From DASSHC01 sp035693105 (GTDB lineage Bacteria > Chloroflexota > Chloroflexia > Thermomicrobiales > Thermomicrobiaceae), in the NCBI GenBank assembly GCA_035693105.1, contig DASSHC010000259.1, forward strand, positions 1 to 5,481: DNA of 5,481 bases, in the 5' to 3' direction. The notes under the pieces were generated by a model. That model saw only the letters and a program-made list of their open reading frames with translations, had not been told where the DNA came from and ran no database searches. This document shows positions 1 to 5,481 of the stretch, piece after piece. Positions within the stretch are counted from its first letter, which is position 1, and the number at the start of each line of letters is the position of its first letter. The translations under genes were made by a program, and so were the position numbers.

Positions 1-1557
<1,557 letters not shown>

Positions 1558-1572
1558 CGGCGCCGGAAGCGG

Positions 1573-1578
1573 TACAAT
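1573..1578 (+). promoter_or_regulatory. Possible -10 box (TACAAT) upstream of recD2
   Basis: TACAAT matches the -10 consensus TATAAT at five of six positions. It is an AT-rich island in a very GC-rich gap, about 74 bases before the recD2 ATG. No convincing -35 box lies 16-18 bases upstream: the nearest TTGACA-like string, CTGACG at 1554-1559, is only 13 bases away. It could give recD2 its own promoter independent of the kinase gene, but the evidence is one hexamer. Confidence 0.35.
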
Positions 1579-1651
1579 TCGTGCCAGCAAGCCAGTTCGC
1601 CGCCGCGCCGCCCGCGCGCGGTCGCCTAGAAGTCAAGGCTGCGGCGCCGCC

Positions 1652-3874
1652 ATGGCAACCGACTCCGCGCCGAGCGCGCCCACACAACCGAGCGCGACCC
1701 TGAAGGGGGTCGTCGAGCGCATCACCTACCAGCACCCGACCAGCGGCTACACCGTGCTCAAGCTCAAGACCGAGTACGGCGTCGAGGTCGCGGTGGTGGG
1801 CCAGCTCGCCGGCGCCAACCCCGGTGAGGCACTACACCTCGACGGCTTCTGGGCCAGCCACCCCCAGTACGGGCGCCAGTTCAAGGCGCTCGGCTTCCGC
1901 TCGATCCTGCCGGCCACCAGCGAGGGGATGCGCAAGTATCTCGGCTCGGGCCTGATCCGCGGGGTCGGCCCGGTGACCGCCACCCGCATCGTCGACCACT
2001 TCGGGGCCGAGGCGCTGGCGGTGATCGAGGAGACCCCCGAGCGGCTGCGCGAGGTGCGCGGCCTGGGGCCGAAGCGGGTCGAGGCGATCGTGGCCGCCTG
2101 GAACGAGCAGCGCGCCATCAAGGACGTGATGCTCTGCCTGCAGAGCCTGGGCGTCCACACCGGCCTGGCGGTGCGCATCTACAAGACCTACGGCGACGAG
2201 GCGCTCTCCGTGGTGCAGCAGGACCCCTACCGCCTGGCGCGCGACGTCTGGGGCATCGGCTTCAAGACGGCCGACACCATCGGCGCGGCGCTCGGCATCG
2301 CCCACGACGCGCCCGAGCGGCTGGCGGCAGGCGTGCGCTACGTCCTGAGCGAGGCCGCCGACGACCACGGCCACCTCTACCTGCCGCGCGCCGAACTGGT
2401 GGCGACCGCCGCCGAGCTGCTGGGGGCGGCCGGCGAGCAGATCGACGCGGTGCTGCCGCGGCTGGTCGAGGCGCGCGACATCTTCATCGAGCCGCGCGAC
2501 GAGGTCGAGGCGGTCTACCTGTCGCCGCTCGGCGGGGCCGAGATCGCGGTCGCGCAGCGGCTCTTGCGGCTGGCGCGCGCGGAGGTCGACCGCCTGTCTG
2601 CCTTCCAGACGGTCGCTTGGGAGACTGCCTTCGGCTGGCTGGCCGGCGCTCAGGGGATCCCCCCGCTGGCCGAGCAGCAGGCGGAGGCCGTGCGCACGGC
2701 GCTGAGCGAGCGCGTGACGGTGCTGACCGGTGGACCGGGCACCGGCAAGAGCACCACTATTCGCGCTATCGTGACGCTGGCGCGAGCCAAGCGGGCGCGT
2801 GTCATCCTGACCGCGCCGACCGGCCGCGCCGCCAAGCGCATGGCCGAGCTGACCGGGCGCGAGTCCAAGACGATCCACCGCCTGCTGAAGCTGCAGCCGG
2901 GGGGCGCGGCCGCCTTCGACGAGACCAACCCGCTGGAGGCCGATCTGATCGTGGTCGATGAGGCCTCGATGCTCGACGTCTTCCTCTGTAACACCCTGCT
3001 CAAGGCGATCCCGCCCGGCGCCCACCTGCTGCTGGTCGGCGATGTCGATCAGCTCCCCTCGGTGGGGCCGGGCAGCGTGCTGCGCGACGTGATCGACAGC
3101 GAGTCGGTGGCGGTGGTGCGGCTGGCGGTCGTCTTCCGCCAGGCGGAGGAGAGCGCGATCATCCGCAATGCCCACCGCATCAACCGGGGCGAGCTGCCGC
3201 GCTGGGGGCGGGAGGTGCGCGACTTCGCGGTGCTGCGCGTGCCGGACGAGCCCGGCGCCGCCGAGGAGGCCGCGGCGCGCGTCGGCGAGTTGGTGCGCGA
3301 GCGCCTGCCGCGTGCCTACGGCCTGACGCCCGACGAGATCCAGGTGCTCTGTCCGATGAACGGCGGTCCAGCCGGCACGCGCCGGCTGAACGAGCTGCTG
3401 CAGGAGCAGCTCAACCCCGCCGCGCCGGGGCGGTTGGAGGTGCGCGCCGGCGGCAAGCTGATCCGCCAGGGCGACCGCCTGATCGCGCTGCGCAACAACT
3501 ACCAGCTCGAAGTCTTCAACGGCGATCTGGCCTACGTGGCGGGCCTCGATCCGGTCGATCAGGTGTTGAAACTCGCGCTCGACGACGGCCGCGGCGTCGA
3601 CGTCCCCTTCAACCAGGCCGACGAGTTCGGCCACGCCTTCGCTATCTCGGTGCACCGGGCGCAGGGCTCGGAGTTCCGCGCGGTGGTGGTGCCGGTGCTG
3701 ACCGCGCACTACCTGATGCTGCAGCGCAACCTGCTCTACACCGCCGTCACGCGGGCGCGCGAGCTGGTGGTGCTGGTGGCGCAGCCGCGCGCCATCGCCA
3801 TCGCGGTCCACAACGATCGCATCGCCCGCCGCTACACCGCGCTGCGCGACCGCCTGCGCGAGCTGGCGGCGTAA
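1652..3874 (+). CDS. recD2: RecD2-type ATP-dependent DNA helicase (SF1B)
   Basis: A 740-residue protein of the RecD2/RecD-like family, 5'-3' DNA helicases that act without RecB and RecC in repair and recombination. The order matches the family: an N-terminal OB-like region (about 15-85), helix-hairpin-helix motifs (LIRGVGPVTATRI near 101-113, VRGLGPKRVEAIV near 135-147, and a third around WGIGFKTAD, 200-208), then the helicase core. Motifs seen are Walker A GGPGTGKS at 360-367 (Lys366), Walker B VVDEAS (Asp436, Glu437), motif III GDVDQLPSVGPG (Gln467), motif IV VFRQ (Arg496), motif V SVHRAQGSEF (Gln671) and motif VI YTAVTRAREL (Arg701). All key residues are present and the length is usual for the family. 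The ATG at 1652 gives a normal N-terminus; its Shine-Dalgarno is weak (AAGG at 1635-1638, rather distant). It follows the kinase gene by 94 bases and converges on clpP. No recB or recC is nearby, as expected for RecD2. Confidence 0.96.
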   Translation: MATDSAPSAPTQPSATLKGVVERITYQHPTSGYTVLKLKTEYGVEVAVVGQLAGANPGEALHLDGFWASHPQYGRQFKALGFRSILPATSEGMRKYLGSGLIRGVGPVTATRIVDHFGAEALAVIEETPERLREVRGLGPKRVEAIVAAWNEQRAIKDVMLCLQSLGVHTGLAVRIYKTYGDEALSVVQQDPYRLARDVWGIGFKTADTIGAALGIAHDAPERLAAGVRYVLSEAADDHGHLYLPRAELVATAAELLGAAGEQIDAVLPRLVEARDIFIEPRDEVEAVYLSPLGGAEIAVAQRLLRLARAEVDRLSAFQTVAWETAFGWLAGAQGIPPLAEQQAEAVRTALSERVTVLTGGPGTGKSTTIRAIVTLARAKRARVILTAPTGRAAKRMAELTGRESKTIHRLLKLQPGGAAAFDETNPLEADLIVVDEASMLDVFLCNTLLKAIPPGAHLLLVGDVDQLPSVGPGSVLRDVIDSESVAVVRLAVVFRQAEESAIIRNAHRINRGELPRWGREVRDFAVLRVPDEPGAAEEAAARVGELVRERLPRAYGLTPDEIQVLCPMNGGPAGTRRLNELLQEQLNPAAPGRLEVRAGGKLIRQGDRLIALRNNYQLEVFNGDLAYVAGLDPVDQVLKLALDDGRGVDVPFNQADEFGHAFAISVHRAQGSEFRAVVVPVLTAHYLMLQRNLLYTAVTRARELVVLVAQPRAIAIAVHNDRIARRYTALRDRLRELAA

Positions 3875-3878
3875 GCGC

Positions 3879-4511
3879 TCAGCCCTCCTGACGCTCTTTG
3901 CCGTTCGGCGACTGGCCGAACGGGAGTCCGAGGGTGGACGGCTCCAGGATGTGATCGATCAGCCCGTACTCGCGCGCCTCCGGGGCCGACATGAAGTAGT
4001 CGCGCTCGGTGTCGTGCTTGACGCGCTCGAAGGGCTGGCCGGTATGCCGCGCCAGCAACTCGGTGACCTGGGTCGTCATGGTCAGGGCCTCGCGCGCGGC
4101 CAATTCGACATCCGGCACCGCGCCGCTGAAGCCGGCCGAACCCTGGTGGATGAGGATGCGCGAGTTCGGCAGGGCGAAGCGCTTGCCCTTGGTGCCGCCG
4201 GCCAGCAGGATGGCGCCCATGCTGGCGGCCAGCCCGACGCAGTAGGTGGCTACGTCGCAGCGCACCATCTGCATGGTGTCGTAGATCGAGAAGCCGGCGT
4301 AGACCGAGCCGCCGGGGCTGTTGATGTAGAGCCGGATATCCTGCTCGGGGTTGTCGTACTCCAGGAAGATCATCTGCGCCATGATCGCGTTGGCGATCTG
4401 ATCGTTGACCGGCGTGCCGAGGAAGACGATGCGGTCGCGCAAGAGGCGCGAGTAGATGTCGTAGACGCGCTCGCCGCGGTTGGTCGTCTCGATGACGGTG
4501 GGGACTTCCAT
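3879..4511 (-). CDS. clpP: ATP-dependent Clp protease proteolytic subunit ClpP
   Basis: ClpP is the serine peptidase that forms the double-heptamer chamber and degrades proteins unfolded by ClpX, ClpA or ClpC in the cytoplasm. The 210-residue product has the expected length. Its N-terminus PTVIETTNRGERVYDIYSRL is the conserved ClpP start. The catalytic triad is complete: Ser97 in GLAASMGA, His122 in RILIHQG and Asp171 in DTERDYFMSAPEA, the same numbers as mature E. coli ClpP. INSPGGSVYAG (64-74) is the oxyanion/substrate strand region. The reading frame stays open upstream to an ATG at 4655, but that extension overlaps the preceding gene and looks unlike ClpP. The ATG at 4509-4511 is chosen because AGGAG sits six bases before it and the family N-terminus starts there. 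It lies 25 bases after the HTH gene on the same strand, suggesting cotranscription. No clpX, clpC or tig gene is in the window, so its unfoldase partner is encoded elsewhere. Confidence 0.97.
   Translation of the reverse strand: MEVPTVIETTNRGERVYDIYSRLLRDRIVFLGTPVNDQIANAIMAQMIFLEYDNPEQDIRLYINSPGGSVYAGFSIYDTMQMVRCDVATYCVGLAASMGAILLAGGTKGKRFALPNSRILIHQGSAGFSGAVPDVELAAREALTMTTQVTELLARHTGQPFERVKHDTERDYFMSAPEAREYGLIDHILEPSTLGLPFGQSPNGKERQEG
3901..3923. terminator. Perfect stem-loop at the convergent recD2/clpP ends, possible terminator
   Basis: CCGTTCGGC (3901-3909) is perfectly complementary to GCCGAACGG (3915-3923), with a 5-base loop GACTG. The stem starts 26 bases past the recD2 stop and lies inside the last clpP codons (Leu-Pro-Phe-Gly-Gln-Ser-Pro-Asn-Gly). 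As an inverted repeat it forms a hairpin in both transcripts. Neither side has a U-tract after the stem, so a classical intrinsic terminator is not supported. It may instead be a 3'-end stabiliser or a pause site. The pairing is certain; the role is inferred from position. Confidence 0.4.
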
Positions 4512-4517
4512 CTCGCT

Positions 4518-4522
4518 CTCCT
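4518..4522 (-). promoter_or_regulatory. Shine-Dalgarno AGGAG for clpP
   Basis: On the minus strand AGGAG stands six bases before the ATG at 4511, in the 25-base gap after the upstream gene. It decides the clpP start over the in-frame ATG 48 codons upstream. A separate site at this spacing fits independent translation of the second gene of an operon. Confidence 0.8.
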
Positions 4523-4536
4523 GACGTGTGACTGGC

Positions 4537-5076
4537 TTATTCGTGCCCGGCGGCTTCAGCCGGGCGACGGCCCGGTTCGGGCGGCTCCGGTACGCGAAAG
4601 CCGAGTTGCTCGCCGGCTCGCAGGGCCGGCTCCCATTCGGCGCCCGCCAGTTCATCCTCCGCCCGCCGCAGCGTCTCCTGGAAGGAGCGCCCGAGGGCGT
4701 CGGCCAGCGCCGCGCAGCCGGCGACGTAGACCTGCCACAGCTCGCGTGGCACGCGCTGCGCCAGCAATTGGCCCAGCAGCGCCTGGTGGGCGTGCAATTC
4801 CGCGGCCAGCGCCGCGTCGTGGCCGCGCTCCTCGGAGGCCGGTGTGCCGGAGGGATAGCCGGCGAGCTGCTCGAGCGCGGTGCGCGGCACGGCCAGCGCC
4901 TCGGCCAGCCGCTGCAGCGACTGCACGGTCGGCACGGCCAACCCGCGTCGCCAGCGGGAGACCTGCGTCTCGGCCACGCCCAGCTCGCGGGCGAGCTGGG
5001 CCTGCGACAGCCCGCGGGTGCGCAGCGTCGCCTCCAACCAGAGCGGAAACCCTTCTTCCATGTTCTCGACGCGCAC
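4537..5076 (-). CDS. XRE-family helix-turn-helix protein, probable regulator upstream of clpP
   Basis: A 179-residue protein starting at GTG. An XRE/Cro-C1 type HTH occupies about residues 13-72: LSQAQLARELGVAETQVSRW holds the two DNA-binding helices (about 23-42), followed by SLQRLAEALAV. Residues about 84-146 are predicted by eye to be helical and rich in Ala, Leu, Glu and Arg (for example RELWQVYVAGCAALADALGR). I assign them to no family; dimerisation or ligand sensing is possible. The tail from 163 is Pro/Gly/Glu-rich and probably disordered. The GTG start has AAGGAGG six bases upstream, whereas the internal ATG at 5061 would sit 21 bases away. It precedes clpP by 25 bases on the same strand, so it may regulate clpP and itself. 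The actinobacterial clp regulator ClgR is also XRE-type, but I see no specific similarity beyond the fold. The HTH is certain; the target is inferred. Confidence 0.88.
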   Translation of the reverse strand: MRVENMEEGFPLWLEATLRTRGLSQAQLARELGVAETQVSRWRRGLAVPTVQSLQRLAEALAVPRTALEQLAGYPSGTPASEERGHDAALAAELHAHQALLGQLLAQRVPRELWQVYVAGCAALADALGRSFQETLRRAEDELAGAEWEPALRAGEQLGFRVPEPPEPGRRPAEAAGHE

Positions 5077-5082
5077 GGTCGA

Positions 5083-5089
5083 CCTCCTT
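5083..5089 (-). promoter_or_regulatory. Strong Shine-Dalgarno AAGGAGG for the HTH gene
   Basis: AAGGAGG on the minus strand is a near-complete anti-16S match, six bases before the GTG at 5076. It fixes the start at GTG rather than the nearby internal ATG (5061) or the upstream open frame that runs to 5109. Such a strong site suggests efficient translation of the regulator. Confidence 0.85.
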
Positions 5090-5096
5090 GCCCGCG

Positions 5097-5125
5097 AGCT
5101 TACCAGCAAGCAAGGCGCCTTGCAA
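5097..5125 (-). promoter_or_regulatory. Candidate promoter of the HTH-clpP operon
   Basis: On the minus strand TTGCAA (5125-5120, four of six to TTGACA) is separated by exactly 17 bases from TAAGCT (5102-5097, three of six to TATAAT). The -10 box is preceded by TGG, which fits an extended -10 (TGn). Transcription would start near 5090, giving a very short leader just ahead of the Shine-Dalgarno. Box matches are modest, so support comes mainly from spacing and position. Confidence 0.35.
5110..5123. promoter_or_regulatory. Perfect 14-bp palindrome, candidate operator
   Basis: GCAAGGCGCCTTGC is a perfect palindrome, with a further GCAAG immediately outside it (5106-5110) and an overlapping 8-bp palindrome CTTGCAAG (5119-5126). 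It lies 34 bases before the HTH start codon and overlaps the candidate -35 box and spacer. A symmetric site of this size there is where a dimeric XRE regulator would repress its own promoter. The symmetry is directly seen; the binding protein is inferred. Confidence 0.5.
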
Positions 5126-5160
5126 GAGGGTTAGTGAAGACTGCGCGGCGGGTTTTGCCT

Positions 5161-5216
5161 TGTCAGCCTGAGGCCGCAGCCGAAGAGCCTGCCCTGAGCC
5201 TGTCGAAGGGATCTCC
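5161..5216 (+). repeat. Intergenic repeat, long form, copy 1
   Basis: This 56-base unit matches the copy at 5269 at 54 of 56 positions; the differences are G/T at unit base 6 and C/T in GAGCCTG versus GAGCTTG. It is built of two related half-units: CCTGAG-GCCGCAGC-CGAAG (5167-5185) and CCTGAG-CCTGT-CGAAGGGATCTCC (5193-5216). The pattern resembles short dispersed repeats I associate with Chloroflexota genomes. No transposase, terminal inverted repeat or target duplication is visible. Confidence 0.85.
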
Positions 5217-5268
5217 CCGGCCTCGCACCGAAGCACCAATGGGGTCGTGCGCGATCCTTCGTCTCCCC

Positions 5269-5324
5269 TGTCATCCTGAGGCCGCAGCCGAAGAGCCTGC
5301 CCTGAGCTTGTCGAAGGGATCTCC
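5269..5324 (+). repeat. Intergenic repeat, long form, copy 2
   Basis: Same orientation and length as copy 1, offset by 108 bases. It begins TGTCATCCTGAG and ends TCGAAGGGATCTCC. The two mismatches over 56 bases suggest recent duplication or family-wide conservation. Its last 13 bases also form the left arm of an imperfect hairpin with the inverted short copy to the right. Confidence 0.85.
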
Positions 5325-5372
5325 TCTCCGTTGAAGCGCCACTCGTGCTCCACGATGAGGAGAGATCCTTCG
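5312..5372 (-). terminator. Imperfect hairpin between repeat copies, possible transcript end
   Basis: The arms 5312-5326 and 5357-5372 can pair as CGAAGG/CCTTCG, ATCTC/GAGAT and CTC/GAG, 14 base pairs with a 1-base and a 2-base bulge and a 30-base loop. On the minus strand it lies 28 bases after the stop at 5400-5402, so it could end or protect that transcript. There is no U-tract, and the pairing may simply follow from two oppositely oriented repeat copies. Confidence 0.3.
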
Positions 5373-5383
5373 CTGCGGCTCAG
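5360..5383 (-). repeat. Intergenic repeat, short form, inverted
   Basis: Read on the minus strand this gives CTGAG-CCGCAG-CGAAG-GATCTCTCC. It corresponds to the first half-unit of the long form joined directly to the GGATCTCC end. Compared with the long copies it lacks the internal CCTGAG...CGAAG half-unit and two single bases. It looks like a single-unit member of the same family in the opposite direction. Confidence 0.7.
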
Positions 5384-5399
5384 TACCTCGCCACGGTGA

Positions 5400-5481
5400 T
5401 TATGCCACTGCACGGACGTGATCCGGCGACGCCTGGCCGGCGGCGCTGGCCAAGCGCGGATCCGCCGCCAACAGCGTCGGG
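5400..5481 (-). CDS. Probable C-terminal end of an unidentified protein, truncated by window edge
   Basis: On the minus strand a frame enters from the right edge and runs 26 codons to TAA at 5402-5400, giving a peptide ending SPDHVRAVA. Most third positions are G or C, as in the neighbouring genes, and the repeats begin just after the stop, as expected for an intergenic boundary. I do not recognise the family. An opposing plus-strand frame from GTG 5418 is Arg-rich and less protein-like. The fragment is too short for certainty. Confidence 0.4.
   Translation of the reverse strand, partial: PTLLAADPRLASAAGQASPDHVRAVA

Larger units (their letters stand above)
5127..5399. other. Repeat-rich intergenic region
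   Basis: Together with the promoter region this makes a 323-base stretch without a credible gene. It holds two long direct repeat copies, one shorter inverted relative and 52 bases of unique spacer. That spacer (5217-5268) contains another short GATCCTTCG match in inverted sense. Open frames that cross it encode only repeat-derived peptides such as PSTSSGQALRLRP and lose coding character outside the repeats, so I do not call them genes. Confidence 0.7.

Noticed and set aside
1832..3811. A 659-codon open frame on the minus strand opposite recD2
   Set aside because: Its product is low-complexity and rich in His, Arg, Gln, Asp and Ala with no domain. It is the usual shadow of a GC-rich gene, and recD2 on the plus strand is unequivocal.
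4512..4655. A 48-residue N-terminal extension of ClpP
   Set aside because: It would overlap the HTH gene, does not resemble ClpP, and a good Shine-Dalgarno precedes the internal ATG at the normal family start.
3951..5171. A 406-codon plus-strand frame opposite clpP and the HTH gene
   Set aside because: It spans two genes and their intergenic region, and its product becomes Arg/Ala/Pro repeats. No recognisable domain.
5161..5383. A CRISPR array from the repeated units
   Set aside because: Only two full copies with one 52-base spacer, plus an inverted partial copy; the units are modular and too long, and no cas gene is present.
4652..5413. A 253-codon minus-strand frame through the repeats into the HTH gene region
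   Set aside because: Its first half is translated repeat sequence (PSTSSGQALRLRP twice) and the second half is an out-of-frame reading of the HTH gene.

Overview
This is a GC-rich bacterial window that reads as ordinary chromosome, with dense, mostly canonical genes. The codon use (G/C in most third positions), the soluble GAF/GAF histidine kinase and the intergenic CCTGAG-N-CGAAGG repeats together suggest the Chloroflexota, perhaps a Thermomicrobia- or Sphaerobacter-like lineage. That assignment is inferred from resemblance only; the window carries no rRNA or other taxonomic marker.

Layout, left to right. (1) 1-1557, plus strand: the 3' part of a cytoplasmic sensor histidine kinase (end of one GAF domain, a complete GAF domain, HisKA and HATPase_c), whose N-terminus lies outside the window. 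(2) 1558-1651: a 94-base gap with a possible -10 box. (3) 1652-3874, plus strand: a complete RecD2-type SF1B DNA helicase. (4) 3879-4511, minus strand: a complete ClpP protease subunit, converging on recD2 with a 4-base gap. A perfect 9-bp stem-loop lies inside the last clpP codons and could serve both genes as a transcript end. (5) 4537-5076, minus strand: an XRE-type helix-turn-helix protein with an unassigned helical C-terminal half. It lies 25 bases upstream of clpP in the same direction, so the two are probably one operon. (6) 5077-5399: an intergenic region with a strong Shine-Dalgarno, a perfect 14-bp palindrome inside a plausible promoter (a candidate operator), two nearly identical 56-base direct repeats, and a shorter related repeat in inverted orientation. 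(7) 5400 to the edge, minus strand: probably the last 26 codons of another gene.

The genes touch three processes: signal transduction, DNA repair/recombination and proteolysis. The only likely functional unit is the regulator-clpP pair, where the HTH protein may control its own promoter and hence ClpP level. I see no CRISPR array, tRNA, rRNA, insertion sequence or phage gene. No clearly novel system is evident. The most checkable leads are the palindrome/regulator/clpP arrangement and the modular repeat family.
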